A stretch of DNA of 64,000 nucleotides, from positions 310,001 through 374,000 of the forward strand of contig WTXI01000024.1 in the NCBI GenBank assembly GCA_022376515.1, read 5' to 3'. Each line of letters starts with the position of its first letter. Positions within the stretch are counted from its first letter, which is position 1. The notes beneath the pieces are model-generated. The model worked only from the letters and a program-made list of their open reading frames with translations, was not told where the DNA came from and searched no databases. The position numbers and the translations under genes are program-made. Below, one piece after another: positions 21,657 through 33,900 of this stretch. The stretch comes from Lactifluus volemus. Taxonomy: Eukaryota; Basidiomycota; Agaricomycetes; Russulales; Russulaceae.

Positions 21657-23061
21657 GTCCTATGCCCTGGAAGGACCTCAAACTTATCTGGGAGAGGAAT
21701 AACGATATGGGGATTAAAGCAGCAGAAAAACGAATAGGTTCGGAGGGAGGTCGAGGGGTGCGGACGGCGTTGAGGTGAGGACTGGCGTGTGGGACGCGGC
21801 GGGTCGGGAACGATTATGTAAGACGCGTCGCGCTCTATTTCGGCCCACGCCGGTCACGGCCGGGTTAACCCTGCCGGACACCACTCGGTTTCCGGCCCAA
21901 CATTCACTCTCGTCCCATCAACTTTGAAACCCTTGTGATGTGATGTGAATTCACTAAGAAACGACGATCGAAAGGTTCGTGAACTACGTAACCGTTATAA
22001 GTTTTGCAACGCGCTCCGAGTTTGCTAGAAAGATTGTTGCCGTAATCCATCAGTTGTCCTACAATTGGAAAACACCTGCTTCGCTGTCGCGTCATTGCTC
22101 CGCCTCAGGCCTCAGGAACTGGTGTCATACGCTCTTGTGCTTCCGTTCAACCGGGGTGCGAATGATAACGCCGGTGCCGCCATCATACATCAGCTGACAG
22201 TTCGTGCGCCCTTGTCACCCGCATCACGGCTATTCAATTACGCCGACCCTGGCCCTACTCAGCGTCCGTACTCTCGAGGACGACGTGGCCAGTGTGCCAG
22301 CACATTGCGGAACTCGGTGTATACCATTTTCGAGGACTATCCGATACAACGGAGGAGCGTTAGATTCGCCAGTCCGCAAAAGATCTAAAACTTGTGTCTT
22401 CAATTCCGAAGAACGGCCGTTCGATTACAAACGCGCTCATATGACGTGCATCGCACGAACGCGTCTTTTTCTTTCCTGATATGGCACACCGGGAGGGTCA
22501 CGCAAGGGGAACACATTGGCAATTTACCCAGGGCGGCGCTGTGGCAATTTCCACTATTGATAAGGGAGATATGCCGGCCGCCTGGCCATCATTTACCCCC
22601 CTTTTCAAATTTTATAAATGAAGCTTGAGCTTCACACAGGTCCTTGTACTTTCAATCGTGGTGTACGTCTTCAAGTCGGCCACAGCACCCTAATTTGAGT
22701 CGCGATCAAGGTTGAAACCCCCAATGACTGACGGCTTTGTGACGCGTCCTAAAGTGAAAGCTTGGTGGCACGGGCGCGTCTGCGATTAAGTGCGAGCCAT
22801 TGCCATTCCAAGCGTCGAAGATGGAGGGGAAATACATACACACAAGGATGGGGGTGCACCGCGATTATCGCGTGCGCCCCTCATTGTACGGGCGAGGATA
22901 CAACGTGGACCCCGCAAGGAGTCGGGTCCTCGAGTCACGATGACACTTCCTTCGGTTGCTATGAAGTTGGCACCGTGACGCCGTACGAAGGTGATGATAA
23001 AATTGGTCAATACAGTACATAGGATACAAGACACGCGTGTGAGGAACTCCAGCACGCAAGG
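21657..23061. other. Intergenic, 1.4 kb, no gene seen
   Basis: No coding region on either strand that I can support; the open frames are short and lack family signal. It holds the Whi5-like gene's promoter on the left and the RFC3 3' end on the right. Confidence 0.5.
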
Positions 23062-24655
23062 TCAAATGAGGTCGTCGAAGTCGCCAAGTTCAATGCCCAA
23101 GACGAATTGCTGTTTCTCAGAGTCAACTCTCCAATCGCAACATGAGTGCTGGGGAAAACTAACCTTGTACAATGACATCACTTTGACTACCCAAGCTTCT
23201 AGGTGATATATCTTTTTATTTCCGACCCGCATGCGATTCTCCTATGGTGCAGAGTCAGGCAATTGGAGTGAGTTCTCCTGAATGGCGAATCAACACACGT
23301 AAATGGCTGCCCAGTGCATGATGTCGGCTTTGAGACTTTCGTCAACTTTCTGTACTACGCGATCCGCAATCGTCTAATCGAGTCTCAAGACACAAAACTA
23401 GGGATAAAGGGTGAGGACCGCACCTTCAAAATTACTGTGGCTGGTATGCAGTGGCTCAGTAGTTCGTATAGCTTTGCCCGTACTTCCATAACTCGTTGTG
23501 GTGTCTGTTCTTGAATAATCATGTCGCCGACCTTGTAGCAATACGTCTCCCAGTCTGGTTTGACGATTGTTGGCGAGCCCGACAAATCGGACCTAAATCC
23601 AGAACCCCCATGAGTTGTGGTCAGCCAACGCACGAAGAAATAAAACTGCATACGACTGCATTTTCATCGCCTCGTATACTAGTATTGCTTTCCTCAAATT
23701 GCCATTCGCATCCGTGATGATCTCGTCTGCGAGGTCTTCGGGCAACGAACCTGCTCCCGCTCGCTTAGCCACATGATTGAGCACGGTGAGCATCTCCTCG
23801 TGGTTGGGTGCCGCGACGCGTATAAGCAGGCAGCGACTCTTTATTGGGGCAATCAGACGAGAAGTGCTGTTTGCGCAAAGTATGATGCGCATGTTGGACA
23901 TGTACTTTTCCATAGTACGCCTGAGTGCAGCCTGCGCATCTCGCGAGAGAGAATCAGCTTCGTTAATGATGACCACTGTTTCAAAACTTTAGGTAGAGTT
24001 GAAGATACCAGAGGAATCAAAGACGGGACCTTTGAACCTTTGCTTCGCGCTCAAGTCGACCTGTTGAGTCTGCGCGATTTCTTTGAGAATCTCTTGGATC
24101 ACGACTCGGTCATAATTCCCGACTTCACTAGATGAAACATGTTGTTAAACTTGCGGAAACAGGACCCCCTCGCGCTTGTATGGTGCGAACCTTGGAGTAA
24201 GCTCGATGTGATAGTTACTCTGCACAACGTTGACATCTAGTTTTCTCCGCGATGGGGTAAGAAACACCCTTTGATCGATTTTAAGCTGTGGAATTATCAG
24301 GCCAATTATCTCGAGGGAATGTGCTATCTGAAGGAATAGCTACCCACCTTCTCAACCCCACTGCCAAACAACTCATTTAACGTCGCAGAAATACGCGTTT
24401 TCTTTCCTGCGCCTGATGGCCCGTAGAAGAGCATGTGAGGAAAGTCGCCAGAAGCGGCCTGTCAAAAGTCGTCAATTCATATCTATGAACATCAAAAAGT
24501 AGTTGGTGACAGACCAAGGATTTCAAGCGTTGCGACAGTTTGAAGTGATAATGAAGTTCATCGAGAGTTTTCGGTCGATACTGTGAAAGCGATACTTCAG
24601 AAAAGCAAGGTATCACAAAATCGACCGAGTTACGGACGTCATCTACCCAGAGCAT
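23062..24655 (-). CDS. RFC3: Replication factor C subunit 3 (clamp loader; RFC5 in budding yeast)
   Basis: Seen: the start MLWVDDVRNSVDF, then LSQYRPKTLDELHYH, then after an intron the Walker A loop MLFYGPSGAGKKTRISATL. That GAGKKTR form is typical of this subunit. NYDRVVIQEI-type and KVVIINEADSLSRDAQAALRR (Walker B variant) follow, then RRTMEKYMSNMRIILCANST and PIKSRCLLIRVAAP. The C-terminal collar reads PDWETYCYKVGD, QEQTPQRVMEVRAKLYELL, then NKKIYHLEAWVVKVMSLYK, ending LGDFDDLI. Known: RFC loads PCNA at primer-template junctions; the subunit also serves in Rad17/Ctf18/Elg1 loaders. Several introns interrupt it; near the 3' end a stretch encoding about 12 residues may be exon or a very short intron. 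The gene looks intact. Confidence 0.92.
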
Positions 24656-26708
24656 TGTAACCAGTCCAGGCTCGGTACTTTAGGTGTAAGTACCAAAGGA
24701 ACCGCGTCATTGTCACGGTACGCGTGACGTAGCGCGTTCTGCCGCGTCACACCGAAACTGCCCGCCCGATCGGCCGGCAGTGTACCATCTTATCGCCGAC
24801 CGCCGACCACAGTACGGACAGCGCAATTGATAGATTACCGTATTCTCCCCGCGCTGTTAGCTCGATAAACTTTTCAGTGTTCTCCTATTCTGCTGCTAGT
24901 AGTTTCGTTTTCTACTGAGCTGAGCTGCTTGCTTCAATCCCACATCAGTAAACCTAACCAAACCTTTTTTGGGCTTGCTCAAGCTTGCTCAAGATTGAGC
25001 AAGCTTGAAAGGACACAAAATAGCAAAAGTTCAAAAGGAACCTAGAATTACCCCAAAAGTTGTTTCTGCTGTATTTTCAAAAGTAAAAAAGGTGAAAATA
25101 CAGTGATTTTACAGGCATTCTGTGGTATAAATAAAGTCAACTTTTTCACTTTTCCACTTTTCCACTTGCAGAAGTGAAGAAGTGAGAAAGTTTTTGCACC
25201 ATTTACTGATGCACTGAGACTGCATGAGACATTCTCCCCTGGTTTACCCCAACTTGACTCACAAAGTGCATTCAAGCTATCAAGTGGCCATATCTGCTCT
25301 CTGTGATGGAGTGCATCAGTGACTCCCCTATCCCACCCAGGAGAGATGTAGGCCTGCGGAGAGTAACTCGGATAGTATATAACTGGGGCTGCCAGTGGCA
25401 TTAAAGACGACCTTTTTGACCTTGAGATCACTGCACAAAACACAGCTTAGGCCCCGGACATACACCCGAAGGCGCACTGGTGAGTTCAAGAGTAGATTAT
25501 AGTGACTAGTATTGTTTTTCTTTGCTCAGTGATTTAGGTGCCTTCAAATACATCTCCAACCTCTAGTTACCTAGTGTAGTTGAGCATAGACAGTGTCAAG
25601 GTAAAGCTCAGACATGAGGGCTGTGTGGCTCTACACAGAGCCCCACCATGCGTAAAGATAGGAACGTGGTTGCGAAGCCAGCCGCACAACTGGCCGTATA
25701 GCCCCCCTGACTGCAATATTTGCGTCAGAGCTTTCACAATCAGGTACTCCAGTTATTCCGTTGGAAGGCATTTCTGTGCGCGCGACTCATCCCTCGAACG
25801 CTTTTAGCGAGTTCACACTGAATTCGCGAATAGCATGGCAGCCGAGAGGTCATATTTGAGCCCTAACCCTCAAAAGAAACGGTAGAGGCGAAATGGAATT
25901 TTTGCAGTTGTCGACGCTATCAATACTGTGAGAGAGGCTCGAGGCCAGGGATACGGCGCCGGCTGCTCACTCGGCTGATAAAAAGGGAATGTCGAATCAA
26001 TCGTTGATTGCAAAAAGTGGCGCTTATAGTTTGCGCACCCATGTTGGATTTGAAATGAATAAGGGAAGGGATGAGCTGAGAGCCCAGCTCAAACGAGGTA
26101 CTACTAGCCACTGGTATCGCCATCGGACGGGAAGCATGGAAAACGATGAAAATGAGTAAATTGCGCACTGTGTGCACTGCACTGCAATGGTCTCATTGCC
26201 CGGACAGGAATGCAACCGACTAACGAGTCTTTGAGTGATGAACTTAACCCACCCACCCAACAGCTGGCAGGGAGGGCTGCCGCTTCTCTTCGCGTGGAAA
26301 CCCGATGTTTTCTTTGATTGTGGCGTCAGACAGGCGGCGTTATAGAATGTGACTGCTTTTCGTTCTGATGCTAAGCACAATAAACTGGGACGAAAGAATG
26401 TTCAAACGTACAAACGTGCGTGCTAGCCAATGTGACTGGGGCTGCGCAAGAAATTCATGCATAGAATATTGCTGCAAGATCCAACACGCTTGCCTTGACG
26501 CTTTTAGATCTGCAAAGTTTAGAATGAGAGACTAATCATGAGTCAGGAACTCCGCCCCGTGCCATCATTTTCACGCTCGGTTTCAGGGGGAAAGTCCCGG
26601 GGAGCTGTGCCCACAACTACGCGGTCAACGAAACTCTGAACACGATATGACGAGAATATACTCAGTCTAAAAACGATGATATTCAAGTATGAGATGGTGA
26701 GGAATACA
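24656..26708. other. Intergenic with MITE copy 2, otherwise featureless
   Basis: Apart from the MITE (24943-25211) I see no gene. A 131-codon minus-strand frame at 25048-25443 is partly made of the MITE itself and is rejected. The stretch 25216-25910 shows no recognisable transposon protein or family signal. Confidence 0.5.
24943..25211. mobile_element. MITE-like element, copy 2
   Basis: 269 bp with perfect 10-bp terminal inverted repeats, CATCAGTAAA at the left and TTTACTGATG at the right. It is nearly identical to 13610-13851 over its whole length, apart from an extra 21 bases near the left end (a GCTCAAG/AAGCTTG-type partial inverted duplication) and small indels. Non-coding. The two copies show a non-autonomous DNA transposon family in this genome; the mobilising transposase family is not evident. 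Confidence 0.8.
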
Positions 26709-27858
26709 TCACAAAGCAAAAGATTCGGGATTATGGGCGAGGAGATACTCATCTCCCAGGACTGAGACATCATCCACCAGAGGACCCGTGAAAAAAAATT
26801 TAGCCATAGACTGCTTCGAAGCCGATTTGGGGGATTTTGAATGATGAACTCGAGCAGTGTTTCCATGAATGCTAGTGATATTGAGCAGACTCATATCATC
26901 TGTCGACAGCGTCAGCGACTTCCACCAGCATAGACGACTGCTGAAACATCGCGCACATACTTCGATATGACCCGGTCGGCGGTATACTACGCTCTCTACA
27001 TTGTGTGTCGCGGCAGGTATTCGACCCTTCGGGGGGTCTACTAATGACGGATCAATCCACGTGTGATAAGAATCACTTGTGGAAGCGCTGAATTTGTCCT
27101 CAGGGGACGCGTGCTCACTGCCAAATACGGTTGGACTGCCTGGTACTTTGGCATACGGGTCCTGCAGTTCGATTGGCGTTGGGGGCTCGACTTGAATTTC
27201 ATCCTTAAGAGGGACCGCATCGAAATTGACATAAACGGAAGAGTGGAAGACATCCCGAAGCCAGGAAAGCATGAAAAAGGCCACATGCCTGTGGGCGAGG
27301 ATTAGATGAGTGCGAGAGGATAGAATCAAGGATGATCGCACCGGAAAGCAGGAACTGAGCGATGCCAGATGGATGTCAGCAGGGCACGGGAAATCGCAAT
27401 CTCGGAACGTCGGTCGTAGAGGATGGTGACCGAATGAGCAGGGTGTCTCTTCAATGAGAGAGATCAGAGATTGAGACAAGTAGAGATGTTGGGGTTCAAC
27501 CCACAATGAAGTACCGTAACCCTATCCGAAAAAGTTGATCTATGGTCAGCAGCCAACTGACTAGAATGATGAAGCTGTGTTCAAAGTGCTCGCAAAGTTC
27601 TTCATATTCGCTCTTAAACTTCCATTGAAGGCGATCTGGCTGGTTTTATGGTTCATAAGACATGATTCGACAGATGAAAGGGGTATACTTACGTCCCATG
27701 GCGACGTTGTGGACAGTTCTATAGGCTTAGTAGTGGTAGTAGAAGATGACTCGGAGAGTGAAGCTGACAGTGGACTACTAATAGAGTAGTGGAGGTCATT
27801 GTGGGCTCTCTTTATAGTCCACAAATGATTTCGAGAAACTTTTCTAAGGGGGCCAGCC
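26709..27858 (-). CDS. Hypothetical protein, unrecognised
   Basis: Seen: a plausible spliced model. Exon 1 starts MAGPLRKVSRNHLW and ends STTSPWD at a GTAAGT donor; exon 2 reads PDRLQWKFKSEYEELCEHFEHS and ends FIIL. After a short intron a long frame opens GYGTSLWVEPQHLYLSQSL and runs to a stop at 26709 through VSVLGDEYLLAHNPESFAL. A further intron is possible at the GTATGT after RRPGHIE. The protein would be about 340-370 residues, with an aromatic-rich central part and an acidic, Pro-rich stretch (DEIQVEPPTPIELQDP). No domain or motif is recognised. The first ATG is uncertain. The coherent splice junctions are the main reason to call it. Confidence 0.4.
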
Positions 27859-28110
27859 ATGGATGGACACGGAAGGGGATGGGCATGGAAGTCATAAGGC
27901 TGGCGAATATAAAAGGTTTTACTTATCAAAATCGCCGTCTGCATGACAATTGGTGGGAATATTATATCTCCACATCTTGACAGACGGAGTCAAAATTCCG
28001 ACCATCCAAATTAGGAACAATTTATTTGGTGAATTAATTACGACCAATTGGGAAGTGATTGAACGCCTTCTCTTTAAGTTGATCCATGTACCGTACAGCT
28101 CCTCAATATC

Positions 28111-29415
28111 ATGTCTCTTTCCCCCCGGAGTTCTACCTTCACCCACAGCTGGTCCCCGACGACGGTGAGGACCGCAGTTGCGCGAGATGAATTCGAGATC
28201 TTGTATCCTACCATTCGCGGCTTTTTACTTCTTCAATTCGAGGCGCATAACATGCCACGGGATGTGATTGAATACTATGAACGCGTGTGTCAACACCGTC
28301 TCTCGCTTTCATGGCGTAGTGACTTACCTCAGCGGCCAAGTGTCTTGACTACAACACCTTCAGTGGCCAATACAAGACTGGTCTTCTTGTCGTTGAGACG
28401 GCTGAAGCTTTCAAGGGACGACCGTTGAGTGATACTGAATATCAAAACGCTGCAATTCTCGGATGGGCCCTCATATTCGTTCGTCCAACGTTTACTTCCT
28501 GTTTTCTTCGCGTGACAATTCGTGCGCAGTTGCACTCCTACTTCGTAGTGTCAGACAATATTGTCGACCAGGTCGCGACAACTCATGGAAAGTTGGCGTG
28601 GCATCGTGTGGCCGGTATAGGTTGGAAAGCACTCAACGACGCGTTCCTGTTGGATGGTGCTGTTTACCAGCTATTGCGCGAGCACCTTCGACAAGAACCA
28701 TACTATGTCGACTTGATCGAGCTTTTGCACGAGACTCGCCACCCTGCTTTCTTCCGTAACCCAATTCCGGTGGGTGTCTCAAAAACCTCAGAGGCTGATG
28801 TATCCTCACGTCCCGTCCAAATTTCATGCTTGAGCAGCAGCAGTTCCAAACTCCAACTGATCTGTGAGCCCTCTAACCTCGCGATGTTAACACACACGCT
28901 CAAATCCACTTAGTCAGAAGGTTGCTAGCATCTACAAGTCTGCGATCTATTCGTTCTATCTCCCTATAGCTCTCTCCATGATCTTTTGCGGCTTTCCTGT
29001 CGAGAAATCATCATCCCTCGATTTCAATTATTACGACAGTGTGCTCGAGATCCTCCTCCCTCTTGGCGAATACGCTCAAATGCAAGGGGAGTACTTTGAG
29101 AGCCGTGTCGGCCACGCCCCAAGGCACCGCTCTTGGTGTTTCGATGTCGTCCAGACCACCGGATCCCCCCAACAGCTTGCGACCCTAGAAACACACTTTG
29201 GAAAGGAGGACTCCACCTCTCAATTACACGTGCGGAGCGTTTTCGAGGAAGGAGGTGTCGATGCACGCTATCAGCAGTATGCAGAAGACGCGTACACACG
29301 GATCACTGGCCTGATTGATGCCCTTCCTGAATTGCAAAGCCCGAACGGTGATGCAGTACTTCGCCGCTCCGTGTTCCGTACTCTGCTCGAGGAAGTTCAT
29401 GGTCGTACAGACTGA
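28111..29415 (+). pseudogene. Farnesyl diphosphate synthase-like gene, catalytic motifs lost
   Basis: Seen: the FPPS architecture is clear. There is an N-terminal helix RDEFEILYPTIRGFLL, then (spliced) CLDYNTFSGQYKTGLLVVET, FKGRPLSDTEYQNAAILGW, KALNDAFLLDGAVYQLLREH, IYKSAIYSFYLPIALSM and a C-terminus ending VFRTLLEEVHGRTD. Both Asp-rich motifs are degraded. The first reads SDNIVDQ where SDDxxD is expected, with the following Arg pair replaced (THGKLAW). The second reads GEYFES where DDYLD is expected. The segment between residues near ELLHE and IYKS is frame-scrambled and lacks the GQLIDL-type block. Known: those aspartates bind Mg-diphosphate and are essential for prenyl transfer. So it is a non-catalytic paralogue or a decaying copy. 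Either way a functional FPPS must lie elsewhere. Start at 28111 is the ATG before the conserved helix. Confidence 0.75.
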
Positions 29416-30163
29416 AAGCTTCCAGGACAGCGTCGCCTTTTTTTTTTTCTTCCATGGGAGGTTGTCAATCATACTCAATTTTTATTTCCTTATCAGTCTA
29501 TATGCATCACTGACGAAGTTGATTACAAGTAATTAGACGGTAGACAAAACGCACATGTGAATAGTTTACTTCTTGCTTACGTCGATAAACGATTTAACAG
29601 CAACCGCATCTCGGATCAGAACAAACTGTCATGTAAATGAGGTATGGCAAGGCGCTCATGCTGCCCAGAATTGATGACGGTACACACGTGGATGCGGAAC
29701 GGAAGGACAATAGCAATTTACGTCTTTGTTTTCCTATCCGAGGTTCGATTTCAATCGCAACTCGACGTTGTTACCATTTCAGAACTTTGCAGGGGGACTC
29801 AACCACGGACAGTACATATTTAGCGTTCGCGAATTGTCACTTTGCCAGTCGGTCATGCGGCGCCGTGGACAACGACAAAATGCCGATGGACTCGGAGAGT
29901 TCGTCGTCCTCTTACCGGCAGGTTTCACACGAGAGAGAGAACCGGAATTGCACGGGAGATAGCACGCTGACGGGCTTCCCATCCATTTCTGAAGGCATGT
30001 CATACAAACTTTGACATCAAGTATGTACAGCATAATCACGATCGAACCAGAGTCTCGTCCCTCGTAGAAAACAATCAACGTCATCGGGAGAAATATTTCC
30101 ATGAGTCATCATCGGGAAACTGTTGGCCCGGAAGTAGAATGGAGATCTGGTATTCTGTATCGT
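29416..30163. other. Intergenic, no gene seen
   Basis: 750 bases between two convergent 3' ends (FPPS-like gene and RAI1). A T-run lies at about 29439-29449. No supportable coding region. Confidence 0.5.
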
Positions 30164-31757
30164 TTATATTTGCCATCCAGGTGGAAGAGCCCTCGGTCTC
30201 AATGCCGCCGAAGACCGACTCGATTCCGGCTTGGTGGTGCCGGTGCTGCTGCCGTGCTCGTCGCCAGTGTCGTCCTGCATTTCCTTCCAATACCAATCTG
30301 GCAGGAAACCCACACGGTCTTCGCCAGCTTCCACTTCCCGTCGCTCATCCTCCGGAAGCAAAGTCAACTCGACGCCGACACACGGTGTGAACTTGACGCG
30401 CCAGACGCTCTCCGGCGCCGCCCCCGACACCATCACGTTGCTTTTTATCCACCCCAGGAACGTTTCGGCCCACGCTAAGCAGATTTGATGATCCCAAGCG
30501 TGAGGTTTGCCGCGAACCATTCGTGGAATCTCGAGCGTCTTGAAAGATTGGACGGTCGTCAGTTGGCCCTTCGGCGTACGAAAGCCAACGACGATTTCCT
30601 ATACACCACAACGTGAGCCGACGGCAATCCCGCAAAAAAGTCACACAGTAGTGCACCGGTACGCCCAGAAGAAATGATTGGAAATAGAATTTCAAGAGTT
30701 TTCTGATCAGAAAGGAAAGATAAGCTCAGCCGAGGTATCGAGATGACTCCTCACCTCTCGAACCGCGCTTCATCTCGGGCCCCGCGTATAACCATCGAAG
30801 TTTTCAGCTCGACTAATGTATCATTACGATCACTGTATCGGTCTTGTAAATTCTGTCAGCACCAAGCTCGAGACACATTATGAAAAATGAAATTTATACC
30901 TCTCACGCAATCCACCTCTCCACCAATGACTATACGCGTGTCACCTAGTTTGGTCTTGACAACACTACACCATTGCACATTTGTGTCTACGTCCCCACCC
31001 CAGCCTGACGAGGCGTCAGGTGTCGATGCAGTACACCATGATTCAAAAGCGTAGCCATAGTATGTCTGCATGAGATGGTGTGGTGTCATGTCTTCCCTGT
31101 ACGCTTTAAACATGTCGCTCCCGACTCTTGAATAGAAACTACGACTCACTTTTCCTTGAGTCGAGCATCACTGAGGAATTCCTCAAAGTATAACGTGCCA
31201 TTATTGGCCATGACATTGAGTTCCCACCCGTCTCGGTCTTCATAAGGTGCCGTCAGGATTCTCACTCACAGATAAGGCTGGGCTCAGTAAAAGCACGACG
31301 TATGAACAAGAATGGCTGGCACACACTTTGTCATTACCCCACGCCAACTGATCACGCCGACAACAGGGTGTCCAGTCCCTCGGCTCTGAATCTCTAGGAC
31401 GGCTCGGAGAAGTCCATCGAGACGACCTCTTTCTTCGGCACGACGAATCCAACGTTCGTATCCGTGGGCAAGGTCGGCGCCGGGAGGAGGGACAACGTAG
31501 TATCGCATAGCAGCATCCGAAAATTCGAGTTGGCGCGATTTGTCGTAGGAAAAAGTGATCAAAGGGCGCGGTCGCTGGAATGGGACTACATGCGAGATAG
31601 AGTGCGAAGTGTCAGGATAAGAAAGGCTGAGAGATGGGTGAAGACTAGATGAGGGGGAAATATCAAGACCCAGTCGAGGACGTTTCTGTATTATTCGTTC
31701 ATTCGCGTCGTTTGGGTCTGAAGAGACGGTCGACAAGGCGCGTTTTGTTGATGCCAT
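30164..31757 (-). CDS. RAI1: Rai1/DXO-family decapping nuclease
   Basis: Seen: the start MASTKRALSTVSSDPND and a disordered basic N-terminus. PLITFSYDKSRQLEFSDAAM and RYYVVPPPGADLAHGYERW follow, then GVISWRGVMTK, which splices to ILTAPYEDRDGWELNVM. YYGYAFESWCT and VIGGEVDCVRG (metal-binding Glu-x-Asp) come next, then LVELKTSM (Glu-x-Lys), FYFQSFLLGVPEIVVGFR and, last, WDHQICLAWAETFLGWI. These are the ordered motifs of the DXO/Rai1 fold. Known: Rai1 removes incomplete caps and partners Rat1/Xrn2 in nuclear 5'-end quality control. Several introns, normal length, no frame breaks seen. It diverges from gene A with 140 bp between start codons. Confidence 0.92.
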
Positions 31758-31897
31758 GAGCTGAGAGGTGCTGAATAGTTTATGTAAGAAAGTCGCGATG
31801 AAAGCCGCAAATTATGCTACGCGGTGTACTTCATCCGCTTTCATCTCTTTCCCTCAAGCTCAGGTATCGATAACTTTGAATGGTAACTAGTCAGACG
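31758..31897. promoter_or_regulatory. Divergent promoter, RAI1 / gene A
   Basis: 140 bp between opposite start codons. No motif stands out. Confidence 0.45.
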
Positions 31898-33673
31898 ATG
31901 CAACCCTATCACCGAGAGACTGTGGTAGGTTTCCTATCTATCTCGTGCTCTGCTATATCCAACTCACTTTCAGGTGGGGAAACCTGAAAAAGGCAACAAC
32001 CTTGCTAGAGTGGCAAGCGGGATACCATACGGGTGAGTGGCGTGTTCACGAGTAATACGATCTTGCAGTCCCTCACGAAAACAAGCAAGGCAGGTGTCCT
32101 CCAGTGCATTCACGCAGCATCTTGGGGTTGCGTTAAGTCGAGCCTTCGAACGTAGGCTTGGCACAGCGCCATCTCAGGAAGACGTTAATAAGGCAGTTAA
32201 CACGCTTAGTGGGACTAAAGGATCAGCTTTCCTGCAACATGTGGCGCGTGTGCAAGAGCAGCTAGCTTGCCTACATTCGAAGCTACAGAAGTCTCAGGAG
32301 CCACAAAGCCACACGCGCGACACAGTCGAGGATATTTCCGCAACCCCTTTGTGGCCTAAGAAGAGATCCTTGGAACCCCACGATACTTTGCCCGACCCAC
32401 CTCGAGAAACAAAGCGGGCACACCTTGAAAGCATGAATTCACCTCCCCACACATCCGACCCGCGAAACGCAGCAAAGTCCTTGCTAGCAGCACCTATGTC
32501 CCATAGCGCGCCAGTTGACCCACGAAGCATGCGTTCTGATCCTAGAATCCCTCTCACGGACTCGGCCGGGACACAGGCCACCGTTGATTCATCACCGCAA
32601 CTACTCGATACAGACACCAAGCAACCAATACAGCCAGATCCCGCAGAATCCAACCCCGAGAGTGAAGCGGAACAGCAACCTTCTAATGATGCTATAGATG
32701 GTGACAATGGGAATGATGGACACACAAAAGAAGTCCCGTCGACAACGCACCGCGAATCTCAGGCTGCACCTGGTCCTTCCTCGGGTTCGACACCTGTTCA
32801 AACGACACTCCCGAGAGAGTCGTCACCTTCCGTATCCACTTCCCATCCTGAACCTGAACCAAAGCAGTCCCACTTAACCGTACCGGACACCCAATCTCAG
32901 CAATCCACCACCTCAGAAATAGAGATAAGCTTCAACATTCCGGCATCGCCCGCTGCTCCCCCATATTTCCGATCACAGTCATCCGCTCCACCAACCCCGT
33001 TTGTGGCCAACGTTCCAGGAATTTGGGCAATCCAAGTCGGCAAACCTTCAGCTAGCCAGACCGATATAACATTCGAGGTGGACCAAGACACCGCGATCTC
33101 TGTGCGCCGCTGGGCCACTCGTAGAGATGGTTTCGAGTACGCACTTTTGCTTTTTTTTCATCCCTTCTACAAACAAAAACTCCTCCCTAGCCCCGATTCA
33201 CGACATGTCGTGGTCAGCGTCGTCGCGTTGAATGCCGCGGCAGTTTCCGACGCCCAGCAGAGCGTGTCGCAGAGTCCAGGAGGCATATCACCTCAAGCTT
33301 TTGCTCTGGCCCTGCGTGATTTACGACCAAAGTGGCCCGACGATGGTAGCCTCGTGCTCCTAGTGGATGCTGGTCAACCTGGAGAGCAGAGTTGGCTCAC
33401 ATCTGACATGGTCTGCTCTCTCTTTTTTCGGTGTCATCAAGTCATAAGCTGATTGCCTTTTAGTCGGCCGACAAGCCACTGGACATAACAGACGTTGTTC
33501 GTGAGGGCACAAATTCGCTTCGCATCGTTCAGCTCAAGAACATGGTGGATGTCGTTTTCGCTATATACGCTGCGCCGCCTACGCCTGAGGATCTGGATGC
33601 TGCTCGCGAATGGGAGAAGCACCGCGGGTTATTTTCGTTTCGTCAGCCGCGGTCGAGGCGATTGTTTGGATAA
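31898..33673 (+). CDS. Unknown Ser/Pro-rich protein with C-terminal domain shared with gene B ('gene A')
   Basis: Seen: splicing gives MQPYHRETV, then VGKPEKGNNLARVASGIPYG, then PSRKQARQVSSSAFTQHLG and FERRLGTAPSQEDVNKAVNT. The middle is disordered (Gln/Ser/Pro-rich, about residues 110-310). The C-terminal part is folded-looking: VANVPGIWAIQVGKPS, ISVRRWATRRDGFEYALLLF, SLVLLVDAGQPGEQSWLTSDM, an intron, then KPLDITDVVREGTNSLRIVQ and LKNMVDVVFAIYAAPPTPEDL. The last block matches the end of gene B (46.4-50.1 kb) in sequence and in the place of the intron just before it. Inference, weak: the last block recalls a PINIT-like beta domain of SUMO ligases (PLxITxxV...N.L.I). No SP-RING is seen. Function unknown. 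Confidence 0.75.
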
Positions 33674-33900
33674 ATCAGACCCACAATATGTTCTTAGATG
33701 TATCACATGTACTCGGATGCGTATGCATATGAAACCGACGCGTAAATGGGGTTACGGGATATTCATGGTGTAGTTTTAAATCATTTTATGCTGCACAGGA
33801 TTACCGCCGGAACCGGTTGATGGGCTTGTCGTTATGCCATAAAACCCAGTTGTTGTATCAAAAACCCTCGTAGATCATACCTGTTGGCCACCTTTAGAGG

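Noticed and set aside
25048..25443. 131-codon minus-strand frame
   Set aside because: About a third of it is MITE sequence; no domain and no homologous frame near the other MITE copy.
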